A stretch of 64,000 nucleotides of DNA from Peribolospora baueri (lineage: Eukaryota; Basidiomycota; Peribolosporomycetes; Peribolosporales; Peribolosporaceae), in assembly GCA_029717555.1 (NCBI GenBank), contig JAMDHS010000073.1:1-64000 (forward strand), given 5' to 3'. The stretch's first letter is position 1. Every line of letters starts with the position of its first letter. Of this stretch, positions 28,228 through 40,706 are shown piece by piece. The notes below the pieces were generated by a model. It worked only from the letters and a program-made list of their open reading frames with translations, had not been told where the DNA came from and ran no database searches. The translations under genes were made by a program, and so were the position numbers.

Positions 28228-31200
28228 ATGTCTGACTCGGAGGAGCAGATTCCAGACTACGGCGCGGTACCTGCTTTTCAAGACGACGAAGAGGGCGGGG
28301 TGCCCGCCGATCCGGAGCCCGTCGAGCGCGATGGCGAAGGGTCACGCGCGCACGACGCTGAGGATGGAGATGATGATGACGAGGCGGAAGGGGAGGGACT
28401 GGAACAGGATAGTTCTGAGGAGGAGGACGAGGACGACCCGGAGGAGGCTCGGAGAATAGCTGAGGGGTTCATTGCTGATGAGGAAGAGGACGATGAGGAG
28501 GAGAGAAGGCGACTACGGCGAGAAAGACGCAAAGAGAGGAGAAAGAGGAAGCAAGGTGTGTAATGTCTTTTTCTTCAATCTCTCCCCATTCAGATGATCC
28601 GGAGGCCGGGTCACTTGCTTCACGCTCGAGGTCTTTGCTCACCCATGTCACCTTCGAACCGTTTCAGAGGAGGAAGAGGAGGGATTGGATGAGGACGACC
28701 TTGAGCTGCTGGAGGAAAACACAGGGCAAAGGATTGAGAGGCCGGAAAAGGTGAGCTATTGTTGTGTCAATCATCCAGCTTCCTCCGTCGCTGATCCCGT
28801 CGTCCAATCCACATTTATCGCATTCACCAGCACCGTCTCAAGAGGCTTCGCCGTCACAGGTCTGATTCGGACTCGCAGGTGGAAGCGGAAACAACTCGCC
28901 CAGTGCGAACGGATCTTGAGCACATTTTCGACGACGAGGAAAACATTTCCGACGTGAGGCGTCGCGGAGATGGCATGCTAGGCGATGAGGAGCTGTCCGA
29001 CTCTGGTCTTCCTACTGATGCCGCCGCCGCCGCTAGTGGCGCCATCAAGCAGCTGGCTGAGCCTGCGCGACGGAGAGGTGGATATGATGCAGGTGCGCCT
29101 GTGGTGGATGAGGACGACCTGGATGACTTCATCGAAGAGGACGATTTGGAGGAGGAAGAAGAAGGCATTGATGAGGAGGAAAGGGAACGCAAGAAAGAGG
29201 AGAGGCGGCGGTTGAGGCTGGAGCAGAGGAGAAAGCGACCCGAGCTTCAAGGTGTCGCTGCCGAGTAAGTTTCGCCACGAGTTGCACTGTTAAGGCGCGT
29301 CGATTGTATGACTTAACTTTTGTTCCATGTTTTGGCAGTGCTTGGGACGAAGTCGAGGGTATCTTTGGCAACGGAGAGGATTACGACTGGGCTCTCGAAG
29401 TCGATGACGAAGAGGTCGAGGTTGAGCCCAAGAGGATGGAGTACAAGGACGTAAGTTCTACTCTATTGTTGTTGACAACTCACGGCACAAGTCCGAACTT
29501 GTTCCAACTGACGTTATCTCTCTGACTATTCCGCTTGGCGGTCCAGATCTTCGAGCCCGCGCAGATCAAGGAGCGCCTCCTGACCGAAGCGGATGAGCTC
29601 ATCAAACAGCAGGACATTCCAGAGCGTTTCCAGCTCGCCATGCCTGGCGATGACGGTCTGCGCCTTCTTGAAACCAAAGTCGAAGGCGAGCTGCTTGACG
29701 CCGCCGTATCTTGGGTCGCCCCTCGCATCTCCGACCGGACTTGGCGCCTGTTCCTTGCGGAACGCTCGGAACAGAACCCCATGGGCGCCGAACTGGTCCA
29801 GCTCCGACCCCGATTCCTGTCGGCTGTCCGAGACGTCCTCAGTTTCATCATGAACGAGAGCCTGGAGGTACCGTTCATCTGGGTGCATCGGCGAGACTTT
29901 GTCACTTGCATCGACACCTCTCCAAATGGAGGTCGCCGCATTCGGCGCGACCTCCTCAATCGCTCTGAGGTTTGGCGTGTCCAGGATCTCTCGATGAAGT
30001 GGCGAGCGCTCCAGGACCGAAAAGCGGACATCGAAAGGACATGGGAGCGCATGCATGCTCGTCCAACGACCGCCGCCACAAATGCGGATGGGAATGACGG
30101 AGAGGATGGGAATGACGGAGAGGAGGGCGAGGCGCCGCAGCACTCGAGCCTCAATGGCCCAGCCTCGTCGTTCCGAGACGAGTTTTTCGAGATGATGAAG
30201 GCCAAGGTGGAGAACGTGGAAGAAGTTTCGGATCTCGTCGAATGGCTTGGCATGCATTATCCTGAGCGCCTCAAGGACGTCCAGGCCCTCGTCGCTTCAG
30301 AGTCGGGTGCAGTCATCGACGCTGACGAGGAGCTGCACGCCGACGGCATTCCCGTCGATGGCGTCAATGGTCGCAAGCAAAAGAGCACGTACAAACGACC
30401 TACCGTCGTTAGTCAGTACGAAAGGGCCAAGGCGAGCCTTGCGAATGAGTTTGCGAAGGTGAGCTGGAGTAGATCATTATTTCCTGATCAAAATATCGGG
30501 TTCACGGCGGTAGTATTTTATCATTGGTATTTGCTAACATTGTGACGTTGGATGCCACATTGCATATCAGAACTTCGGCATCTCTGCTTCTGAGCTCGCC
30601 GTCAACTTCACATCCCGAAACAAGCAGTACTTCCCGGATGACCAAGCCGTCCCGCCTGATGTGTACTCTCAAGGCTTTGCGATGGAAGGCACAGACGTGC
30701 CTAAACCTGAGATAGCACTAAGATGGGCCAAGATCATCCTTATTGAGGAAATCGGGAGAAATCCCTTGCTCAAGAAGGAGGTCAGGCAACTTTTTAAGAT
30801 GCACGCCGTTATCAGTGTCGAGCCGACTGAGAAGGGCATGACCAAGATCGATGAGCTCCATCCTTACTACGTGAGTGGGCGACACCAATTTCCCCCCTTC
30901 TTTTTTTTTTTTGCCCTCGTCCCGCTAACACTTATGTCGACCCGTTTTCCTCTTTGGTCTTCCTCGTTTAACAGACTTTCAAATACCTTAGAGAAAAGCC
31001 TGCCCATCAACTCCTCAATTCATCCCAGTACCTCGCCATCCTGGCCGCCGAAGCCGAGCACCTCGTTACCGTCAAGGTCTCTATACCGGGGCCGCAGAGT
31101 AACTCCTTCACCCACGATCTTTATGAATCTTACTGCTCAGACAACGTTAGTGATGTTGCCAAGGCTTGGAACGAGCAGCGGAGAGAGATCCTCGAAGCTG

Positions 31201-33934
31201 CATTTCAGACTCTACTCGTGCCCACGGGCATGAGGTGGCTGAGGGAGTGGCTCAGGGACGAGAACGAGGATTGGTTGGCGAGGCGGTGTGGCGAAGAGCT
31301 CTTCAGGGTGAGTGTAATGCTTTACTATCGAGGCACGCGACGACTTTCGGATCGTGAAGTCATTTCTGATCCGACGCTTAATTTTTGTTTCTACTTTCAT
31401 CTCGCACAGCGCGTCAACGTAGCTCCATTCCGTACGGGGGAGATGGATAAGGGCGAGATACCCAACGTACTTGCGGTCACGTGGGGTAACGGCGACATGC
31501 GCCGAGACGACATTTGCACCGTCTTCGTCGATGATGACGGCCGTGTGCGCGAGCACCGCAAGTTCCAGTCTTTCAACGCCCGACCGCCTGTCGTTGAAGA
31601 CGAGCGATCCCGGAGGAAGGCTGAGCAGATGGACGACCGAGCAGAGTTCCTCAAACTTCTCGAGAGTCGCAAGCCCGATGTCGTCGTGGTGGGTGGATTC
31701 AACATCAAGACACTCCACTTGGAGAACGCCGTGAGGGGCTTGGTGGATGAATACAACATGCGCATGTACACCGAAGCGCAGCTCACCGCTCAGGACAACA
31801 ACGAGGAGCCTCCTGATCGGACTAAGATGCAGGTGCCGATCGTCTACATGTACGACGACGTCGCGCGCATCTTTCAGAACAGCAAGCGCGCCGAAGAAGA
31901 GTTTCCCGAGCTCAAACCTCTCTTCCGGTACGCCATAGGGCTGGCGAGGTACGCTCAGAGCCCGCTCCAGGAGTTCGCAGCCCTCGGCAAGGATTTGACG
32001 GCCATCCGGTACGACAAGGACCAGAAGTTCCTGGCCAAGGACAAGCTCAAGCAAGCTCTCGAACGTGCCCTTGTCAACGTCACCAACGATGTCGGCGTCG
32101 ATATCAATCGCGCTGCCTCGAATACTTATTACCAACACTTGCTCCAGTACGTCAGCGGGTTGGGCCCGAGAAAGGCACAGAGCTTCATTACCCTCATACA
32201 TCGTCATGTAAGCTGCCCATCCTTTTAGCTTGCTTACCTTTTCTCACATCGACGTTACTCATCGTCTCTTCTCACTCGCCGCCTTTGTACGATTGTAGGG
32301 TGGCACGTTGATCTGCCGGGAGGATCTCGTCAGGGAGAACATTACCACGGCAGCCATCTTCATGAACGTCGCGGCGTTCCTGAGAATACCCCAGGAGATC
32401 CTCGACAAGTTGCCAGAGGACTCGCCCGTCGACCCGCTCGACGACACGCGCATCCATCTCGAGGACTACGCGTTTGCTCGAAAAATTGCTGCCGACGCAC
32501 TCGAGCTTGACGAGGAAGATATGATCAACAAGCACAGGTCTCAAGTTGTCCTCGATTTCATGAACGAAGAGGATCGCGCCAACAAACTTAGCGAGCTGAA
32601 CCTTGACGACTATGGCGACGTCCTCGAGGGTGCTGGACTCCGCAAGCGTCTGACGCTTGACCTTTGTAAGGGAGAGCTGCTCTATCCGTTTGTGGACAAG
32701 CGGGACGACTTTCGACCACTGAGTGCGGAGGAGAAGTTCACGATGATCACCGGCGAGGCTCCCAATACTCTTCGCAAAGGGTTCATTATCCCCGTCGTCG
32801 TCACAGGCGCTGACCGTACCGTGTTGTACGTCCGGACGGGTTCCGGCATTGAGGGCAAGATCAACACGGTGTATTTGACCGATGACGGCTACAACAACCC
32901 ACAAGATATGTATCGGAAAGGGCAACTCATCCAAGGTGTGGTGCTCGATGTGAACCGAGAGACGTTCTCTATCGAGCTTTCCCACCGGCCAATGGATCTC
33001 CAACATGGGGACCTACACGTGCGCGCTGTGCCCTTGGATCCATACTTTGATCGTGAAAGAGCCGAAAAAGACAGGGGCGACGCGACTAGGAGGCAGAAGA
33101 GCAAGGAGGCTCGTGCGGCTAGGGTGGTCAAGCACCCCAATTGGAGACCGTTCAAGTCAGGCCAGGCGGAGGAGCATCTCGCCAACCAGCCTAGGGGCGA
33201 CGTCGTCATCCGGCCCAGCTCCAAGGGCAACAACCACTTGGCAGTTACTTGGAAGGTCGCTGATGGCGTTTACCAGCATATCGGTGAGCCCGCGTCACTT
33301 CCGGCGCAGATGCTTTTCCTCGTACGATTGGTTGACGATTTCTTGCTCATACGGTTCCCCCCCCCCCCCAAAAAGACGTCGTCGAGCTCGACAAACCGAG
33401 CGAGTATGCTCTAGGTCGTGTGCTTCGAGTGGCGGGAAAGTACTCGTACTCGGACCTGGACGAGCTCATCGTGTCCCACATCAACGCCATGGCGAGGAAA
33501 GTGGAGGAAATGATGAACCACGAGAAGTACAAGGGTTCAACCGAACAGGAGCTCCGTGAGTTGTCGCACGCTATATCACCACACGGCATCCTGTGGGCTT
33601 TTCGACCACAGCCATGAGTGCTGACGACGTCGGAATCGCACCTTCCATGCTCCGCCATGCAGACAAGTACTTGACCAACTACTCCTTGGCCAATCCGACC
33701 AAGTCAAACTACGCCTTCGGTCTCGATCGCAAGCATCCCGGCTACTTCCTCTTGTGTTTCAAGGCTAACAAGGACAGCGCCATCCAAACATGGCCAGTCA
33801 AGGTCATCCCGGGCGCATTTCAGCTGTTCGAGACAGAGATCCCAGACGTGCCTAACCTGTGTAACGCGTTCAAGATGCGGTACATGGCCCAGTTCCACGC
33901 AACGGCAGATCATGCTGCGCTGCGACAAGTTTGA
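28228..33934 (+). CDS. SPT6: Transcription elongation factor and histone chaperone SPT6
   Basis: Eleven exons close in frame: 28228-28555, 28668-28750, 28831-29264, 29339-29450, 29547-30458, 30571-30870, 30975-31307, 31410-32207, 32299-33283, 33376-33555 and 33612-33934, for 1,595 residues. The order is an acidic N-terminus (about 1-240) with [14 protein letters not shown] and [19 protein letters not shown], a helix-turn-helix core, a YqgF-like domain (about 840-1000), tandem helix-hairpin-helix [19 protein letters not shown], an S1 domain near 1280 ([19 protein letters not shown]), and the tandem SH2 module from [16 protein letters not shown] to the end with [14 protein letters not shown]6 travels with RNA polymerase II, binds its phosphorylated linker through the tSH2 and reassembles nucleosomes. 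The protein ends right after the second SH2. Intron 10 has a run of about 13 C before its acceptor. Confidence 0.96.
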
Positions 33935-34228
33935 TTGTTCCCCTCTGTTAATACCCACTCTGTGGAATAAAACGCATCAGCTCGTGCAGCAAGGAGAGGG
34001 CTTCCCATTTCCGCAGCGATATCTCTTTGTACATACTAGGCCGAGTGATGCTAGGTGTGGCAGACGGAGAGCCGTGCCGACCAGCAGCTGCGGTGCGCCG
34101 GTGTCGGGATGATCGGGTAATCAGGTAATAGAACGCAGCCGGGACCTGCCGCAGTGCTTCCCACATGCACTCCTTCTCGCCAAGGCAGGGAGCGACCGTG
34201 AGTTACGCTCCGTCTCTTACCCGAAAAC

Positions 34229-36306
34229 ATGTCGAGTGCCCTGAGAGCTGTGCGGTGTTGCCTCTGTTCACAATCTAGCAGAGGCGGAGCTCGGTTGGCG
34301 AGCCGCACTGTCTCTCGCTCGCTGCTGAGCGCCAGGAGCAGTGTGAGAAGTGGGTCTGGAGCTGCCAACTTCGCGGAGCCTGTGTGGGATGCACGACGGT
34401 CTCTCGTTCGAAATTATGCTGCAAAGGTAAGGCCAGATGTATTTGCTTTCTGTGCTAGTTGCTGCCTTTTTGCTTACTATGGCTCTTGTTGTGGTTCATC
34501 CACTCGCCAGGCAAGCGTTACGCCAAGCTTCGGTTCGCCATCAGCAGTCTCCCGCCCCGGTCCGCCGGTCGAAGTGGAAGGCCGCACATACGCCCGAGAC
34601 GAATGGACAAATGCGACGCCTACGGTGCTCTCTAGAGTAGAGAGACGCTTGCATCTCCAACCTTCGCACCCTATCGGTATTTTGAGGGACCTCATCGAGT
34701 CCCACTTCTCCTCCTACACCCACCTCAACTCACTCTCCCCTATCGTGACGCCCAAGCAGAATTTTGACGACCTCGGCTTCTCCGCGGACCATCCTGGAAG
34801 GGCAAAGACAGACACGTACTATCTCAACGCGGATGCTATGCTTCGCACGCACACCTCGGCGCACGAAGTGGAGACCTTCGCCAAAGGAGAGGACGCATGG
34901 CTGCTTACGGCAGACGTGTACAGGCGGGACGAAATCGATTCGAGCCACTACCCCGTCTTCCATCAGATGGAGGGAGCTGAGATCTTCACTTCTGAGCAAA
35001 TAAAGGAGGAGCTTCCGAGAAGAAACGCCGAACTGGAAGAGAGACTGCGGACGGCAGACATTGTGATCGAGGACGAATCGAGCGGCGGGCAAGGCAATCC
35101 TTACCAGGTCGGACATCGTCCCGAAGACGCGGATGAGGTAGTTCGGCATTTGAAGAACAGCTTGAACTCTCTCGTGTTGGAGCTGTTCGGCGGCAGACAC
35201 CAAGCGGGCAGCGGCCATGAGGGCGCCGAGGGAACGAAGACGGAGCCGCTGAGGGTTCGGTGGATCGATGCCTACTTCCCTTTTACGAGCCCGAGCTACG
35301 AGGTTGAAGTTTTCTATCAGGGAAAGTGGCTCGAAATCCTCGGTTGTGGCGTTATTCAGCAAGCCACGCTTGACAGAGCTGGTGAGGCTATTGGTGGTTC
35401 ATTACCTTCTGATGGTCCGGCCTTCGCGTCGGGACGAGCTTAGCCGGCACCGCCAGCCTTGTTTCTGGATCATCAATTCGGGTCGCTCACGTCATCTCTC
35501 TCCCAAATGTTTTGTTGGAAGGTGTGCCGAAGAAGATGGGCTGGGCTTTCGGTCTAGGACTGGAACGAATCGCAATGGTACTCTTCTCCATCCCCGATAT
35601 CCGCCTCTTTTGGTCGCAAGATCCTCGCTTCCTCAGACAATTCTCCCAGCCCTCCACGGCTTCTCCCGCAACCCTAGCAGCAGCAGCTGCCAATCCTAAC
35701 CCAGCGCCCGGAGGACACGCCAAAAGTCGATCAAAGCCAGAGATAACGACGTTCAAGCCTTTCAGCGTCTTTCCTCCCTGTTACAAGGACGTCAGCTTCT
35801 GGGTTCCCGATGGCTTTCATGAAAACGACTTTTTCGAAGTCGTCAGGGATGTTGCCGGAGACTTGGCGGAGGAGACTAAGCTAGTGAGTGGACAGCTGAG
35901 TCCAGCGAAGCGCGATGTTTTCAATCCCTAACGCTGGGCGAGGTCGTAGAGAGAGCCAAGCCACTCACAGTCGCCTGAGCCGGCTGAGAAGAAAGCTCAC
36001 CGCCCGAGATGATCTTTTGCTCCGTCAATGCCACGTTTCATTGAAATCAGATCGACGAGTTTGTCCATCCAAAGACGCAGCGACGATCGCTCTGCTACCG
36101 GATCAACTACCGAGCCATGGACCGGTGAGCGACGCGGGTCTTGCCGCCAGTATGTGCCGGCACTTCCATGCTGACATTGCGGCTCGTGACTCTCTGCTCT
36201 CACCTTTCAACTCTCTTCCAGGAGCCTCGAGAACGAAGAGGTCAACGTACTGCAGAAGAATGTGCTCGACCGTCTGGTGGCGGAGATGGGCCTAGAGCTT
36301 CGTTGA
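34229..36306 (+). CDS. MSF1: Mitochondrial phenylalanyl-tRNA synthetase
   Basis: Exons 34229-34426, 34511-35381, 35522-35883, 36051-36124 and 36222-36306 give 529 residues. Residues 1-65 are basic and Ser-rich without acids ([20 protein letters not shown]...), a typical matrix-targeting sequence, and exon 1 is almost exactly that presequence. The class II catalytic core follows: [60 protein letters not shown] (motif 2 region), [14 protein letters not shown] and [20 protein letters not shown] (motif 3). The C-terminus is the ferredoxin-fold anticodon-binding domain: [54 protein letters not shown]. The enzyme charges mitochondrial tRNA-Phe as a monomer. It lies in tandem 294 bases behind SPT6. 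Confidence 0.94.
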
Positions 36307-36659
36307 AGAAACGCGGACGTTCACGTGCCTCTTTGCTCAACGGCAAGTTTTGTTGTATTGGAAAGTAGACATCACTCTGGAATGTGTTGCATGAAGCAGC
36401 AGGAGCCACAGGAGAGATCTAGGGTCTTCTGAGACGTTCTGTTCTTCAATGTGGTGGGGGGGGGGACGACCGCGGGGAGTGCTTCAAGTTCTTTTACAAT
36501 GATACAAAGCACATTTGGCTCTAGAGTCCTGAACTATAAATGCACGGCAGTAATCGACAGCTTGGCACCGCACCCATCGTATCGTCTTTCCCAGCCAAAG
36601 CCAATGGACGGAGAAAGAGAGAAAGGACCCGCGCTTTTTAAGCGGTGTACGCGTCCAAC
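36307..36659. other. 3' region between convergent MSF1 and SNU13
   Basis: No coding signal. A G run of nine near 36451-36465 and an AT-richer patch around 36480-36545 may belong to the 3' ends of the two genes. Confidence 0.55.
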
Positions 36660-37623
36660 TCAGATGAGCAGCTTCTCGATAGCGAGCTGTTGAAAACGAA
36701 AGCGGAGTCGAAAAAGAGGCTATTAGCTCAGTCGGCCAGACGTCTTCAACTTGTCACAATAGCACAGCCCCGGTAACGCACCTTGATAGTCTGGATCTGG
36801 CTGGTAAGCTCGCGCGCCTCGCTAGTGGTCACGGAGGCAGCGATGACGGGGCGGGACACGCCGCACGCACGACCGAGGGCAGTCTTGGACGGGACGAAGA
36901 CGTAGGGAACGTTCTGCGCAAGGGACAGGCAGAGCGGCGAAGGGCAAACACGGAGGCAAGATCAATAAGGCGATGAAAAAGAAGAGGGAAGGAGAACGCG
37001 CAGAAATGAGAAGGAGATGAGATGCGCACCTTGTCCTCGCAAAGAAGGGGAAGGTGGAGCAAAATCTCGATCGGCTCAGTGTCAGCGGTCATGACGATGA
37101 ACTCGCAAATCTTATAGGCAAAAAGCAAACAAAAATGATAGCGAGGAATATTTTACGTGAGTTGCGATGTTCGTGAGGGGAGGAGCAGGCAGAAAGGAAA
37201 GACTGGACGGGATGACTTACACCGCGGTTCAGAGTCTTTGTGGCTACAATGAGCAAAGGTAATAGAGCAAGCATCGGCGGCGGTTAGATAGGAATCTACA
37301 GCTGGGCAACCAGACTGAAATACAAAAATGCCTAGACGCTCACCCTCGTTGGCTCCCTTCTTGAGCTGCTTGTAGTGGCTCGCCTGCTGGACCAGGTCGA
37401 GGATCTGTGAAATAGAGGGAAGAGAGAAGGACGTCGGTCAATCCGTAACCACGTGCGCGAGCCATATTGTAACGTGAGATCGAGACTGTATCTTGAAACA
37501 AGGCAGCAACAACACGATGGGCTTGACGCCTCTGTCTCTTCGCTCCATCTTCAACGTTCCGCTTACCTGGTTGGTCAGGTTGGCATCCGCCAGAGGGAAG
37601 GCCTTGGGGTTGGGAGCAGACAT
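36660..37623 (-). CDS. SNU13: U4/U6.U5 snRNP and box C/D snoRNP protein SNU13 (15.5K)
   Basis: Six exons close in frame: 37567-37623, 37344-37404, 37221-37243, 37030-37110, 36782-36913 and 36660-36686, for 126 residues, exactly the yeast SNU13 length. The L7Ae/L30e fold is complete: [75 protein letters not shown] and [19 protein letters not shown], ending LAIEKLLI. It binds kink-turns in U4 snRNA and box C/D snoRNAs. Six exons in 126 codons is dense even for this window. An upstream TTAGGGTTA lies 202 bases before the ATG. Confidence 0.96.
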
Positions 37624-38105
37624 GTTGCAGGTCAACAAAGACACAAAGCAAATATGAGGGGTTGGGAGGGCAAAAGTTGGATGACCTCGCGGCTAAGGGT
37701 CCTTGGTCGATGGATGGAGGCTGGGAGTGTGGAAGAAAGACGAGTGTGAGCGGGCGAGGAGCAGCTCGTGCGTGAGTGAGTTAAGAAAGTGCTGCGGCCG
37801 ATTGGATGCGACCAGGCACATAAGTTAGGGTTACGCGAGTCCGGCTCAGTCGCTCCAGCCAACACCGCGAAACGGGGCGAAACGCCTATGCAAGGCCGTC
37901 TTCTTCTTGCGGCCACTCCTCTCCTTCTGGTGGACCGCTCGGTTGGTCCTACTTTTACATGTGCCTTCCCATGCAGTATTCACATCAAACGAAAGATGGT
38001 CCGCTCTTATCTCTGGCGAAATGGGCGTGCAAGCGATTCAATGTCTCCTATTCCAGCGACGATTGGATGTATACAACAAAGGCATGTACGAAAGACCAGA
38101 GTTCC
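37624..38105. promoter_or_regulatory. SNU13 promoter region and NDUFA6 3' region, with TTAGGGTTA
   Basis: TTAGGGTTA at 37825-37833 is a perfect telomere-type box on the strand opposite the gene. No coding frame is convincing in this stretch. Confidence 0.45.
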
Positions 38106-38889
38106 TTAGCGCCCCTCGTCGCGCCCTGCGTAGAACTTCTCTAGGAAAGTTTGGGGTTTTGCTGTATGTCGTATAGGGTGCGAAAGGACGGAGCGAGGAA
38201 GGGGTCAGAAGACGCGTTAGGGGTATCGAAGTAAGCTTTAAACGTGCAAACTTACGTGGAGCCTGAATGCGAAGAAGCGTGTCCGATCCAACATAGGAAA
38301 GACGAGTGGTCAGCAAGAAAAATTGAATGAGGAGAGCAGCCACGACATCTGCCCCAGAGCGACACCGGCCTCCAAGCCGTTCTCTCTCCTATGGCACTTT
38401 GGGGCGTAACACAAACGCAGCAGCCGCACTCACATCCTCCTTAGCAAACATGTTCATGATGTGTGGAATCTGCTTCCAGGCGTTGAGCGTCTCCTGGTAC
38501 TCCTGCCGGCCCTTGAAGATGAGCCGGTCAATGACCCGCAAGTCGTCCACGTCCCGGTTCTTCTCGAACATCTCGCGGACCTTGCCGCGGATCGCGGAAG
38601 GAGGCACGTCGAGCGCGTAGAGGGAGCAGATCTCGGGAGCCTATGTGGAGAGAGAGAGAGAAGAAAGGAGCGTGTGAAACCTTTCAGCACGCCCTTTCTC
38701 CTTGATTCCACACAACTCCATGCAAACCCTGCAACGCATGGAAACGTCGACCGTAAGGAAACTGGACCGAGAGAGCTAACTCACCGCTCTATACCAATCC
38801 CGATACAGCGTCAGAGCCCTCGACCTGGCCTCGGCATGGTTCGCGGAGACGCGAGCGACTTGGGCGAGGCGGGATGGGATGGTGGTCAT
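38106..38889 (-). CDS. NDUFA6: NADH:ubiquinone oxidoreductase LYR subunit NDUFA6 (B14)
   Basis: Exons 38785-38889, 38434-38640, 38256-38262 and 38106-38140 give 117 residues. The protein reads MTTIPSRLAQVARVSANHAE, then the LYR signature ALTLYRDWYRAAPEICSLYA, then VREMFEKNRDVDDLRVIDRL, IFKGRQEYQETLNAWKQIPH and a short end KFYAGRDEGR. LYR proteins of this type sit at the matrix arm of complex I and bind the mitochondrial acyl carrier protein. The third exon is 7 nt (GCTCCAC) in my model; it restores the frame into the KFYAGRDE block typical of fungal homologues. A longer exon here is not excluded but I see no better splice pair. It is divergent from DAD4. Confidence 0.85.
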
Positions 38890-39206
38890 GGTCGACAGTG
38901 CTGTGACGGAGGTGGACAAGAAGGGATTGGAGGGAGGAGAAGGGAGAGGAGGAGCAGCAGCTGCTGATATACCGTAGCAGATCGGCTGCTCTGTTATGGC
39001 TAGGCGGGATGTCTCTTGAGGTGGGATGGCGGCGACGTCGTCCGTTCGGAGACCGACGGTCGTGCGAATCGGGTCGGAGGCACGTGACTGACCGACTGCG
39101 GCCAGGTCGCGATGCGTGCAGGGCGCGTTCACCGGGGCGACCGTTGACCACAAGCAGTCCGCGACACGGTTAGGGCTAAGTAGCTCAACTTGCGTCGATC
39201 CCAGCG
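38890..39206. promoter_or_regulatory. Divergent promoter NDUFA6/DAD4 with TTAGGGCTA
   Basis: A 317-base head-to-head region. GGTTAGGGCTAAG at 39168-39180 is one base off the telobox-like TTAGGGTTA seen in two other promoters of the window. Confidence 0.4.
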
Positions 39207-39798
39207 ATGGAGAACCCTCACGAAGAGAGGCAGAACATTCTGCTCACCCGCATAATAAAGGTAGGTGTGTCACTCTGCTCCTCCGGAAAGCTGGTTGGAG
39301 GAAACGGCCTATTTTGAGGCGCCGCGTCGCGCGTGCCACGATGGCAGCTCGCGGGAACGTCGTCCCTACCGCACTTCTCTTGCTGATCCTTTTCGCCCCC
39401 TCTCTTTTTTGGCCCTGCCTTGAAGAACGTTGATCTTCTCAACGATGCTCTTATAGAGCTCAACCGCTCTATCCACGAGATCAACGTGCATAACCAGGAC
39501 GTCACGCTCGTCAGCCAGATGTTCGCGAACTATTCCCGTTGAGTGTCGTCCGGACAACCGTATCCGTCTCGTCTCGTCTCGCGTCGTTCCCGCTCCTTTG
39601 TTCAGAAAGAAGAGGCGGGGATTGAGGAAAGGGTAAGGGGAAAAGGCTGACATGGCGTGTGATTGGCGCTCCCCGTTCGACCTTTGTCTTCCCTGTCAAT
39701 CCTCTTTACCGTGTTGAACAGGAAACACCCAGTTCAACCTCGCCGCCCTGGCACAAGACGAGGAGGAGCAGAGCAAGGCCGGCGGAGAGGCGCAATGA
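39207..39798 (+). CDS. DAD4: DASH/Dam1 complex subunit DAD4
   Basis: Exons 39207-39260, 39426-39537 and 39722-39798 give 80 residues: MENPHEERQNILLTRIIKN, VDLLNDALIELNRSIHEIN, VHNQDVTLVSQMFANYSRN, TQFNLAALAQDEEEQ. This is collinear with DAD4 of yeasts, including the invariant MENPHEE start. DAD4 is part of the ten-subunit ring that couples kinetochores to microtubule ends, a fungal-restricted complex. Donor 2 is GTTGAG rather than GTGAGT. Confidence 0.95.
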
Positions 39799-40706
39799 GA
39801 AAGCGATGTTTTCCTGGGGGCGAAAGCGCGATGTTTGGACAAGTGCCGGCGGTTCGGATGAGGACGACGGCGGCAGCAGCGGTGGTGCAAGGTTTGCTGA
39901 ATCCGGAAGGCCTCCCTTCCCCAAGTCGCACCTTATTTCGATCATGGGTCCTCAAGCTCGGGTCTCAGCCTGCGCTTAGTCGGGCGAACAAGTTCGACAT
40001 AGGATCCACGGTCGAGCACTAGACGAGGCGACCGAGACGGTCTGACCAGCCTAACCGTGACCCGGACGGGAAGGGACTGGAGAATCGGACGACGGCGGGC
40101 ACGGCGCGGCGAGCCGATCCAACCGTCGGCCCATCGGCGCACACGAGCCCGGGTAAAGCCGGACGAGAAACGACGACATGTCTCCCTGCCTCCTCATCCA
40201 AACAGGCCCCACTCACCCTCGTCGTTCATCTCACCGACGCACGCTCAGCCGTGGGGCGGTCCTGGCCAAATTTGGACGATAGGTGGACAGGTCAAATCAA
40301 TCTTTACAAGCTCGCCCTTTAGATGTTATCGTCGGATGATAAGTTCAAAGACGACGCGTTGCATTCCAAGCCATGCGTCAAGTCCCGAGCGGCGTGCGAA
40401 TCAAGAGTGCGAAGAGATGGGCGCGGACGCGACGCTTAGAGCGTGCGTGCGACGGAGACGGCGCTCACATTCGTCGGATCTCAGAGCCGCAACGCTCTGT
40501 GAACCCTACGGACGACGATGATGACGAGTCGTGCCCGAGGGAGGAGCGAGGGGGGAGAGAGAACACGGAGAAGAACGATCGTCGTTTGTTTTAGACCTTT
40601 GAAACACATTGGACATGGCATCTTCGGGCGGAGGGAAGGGGGAGAGGATGTGCCTGAACTCGACTCGACTCGAGTCTGAATGAAGGAGAGGTTCGATCGG
40701 GGACGT
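39799..40706. other. 3' stretch between convergent DAD4 and aldo/keto reductase
   Basis: About 0.9 kb with several open frames of up to 154 codons on the plus strand, all Arg-rich and without family resemblance. I see no supported gene or RNA. Confidence 0.5.

Noticed and set aside
39663-40521. Several open frames after DAD4
   Set aside because: Compositional Arg/Pro-rich frames without family resemblance; they overlap the DAD4 last exon in other frames.
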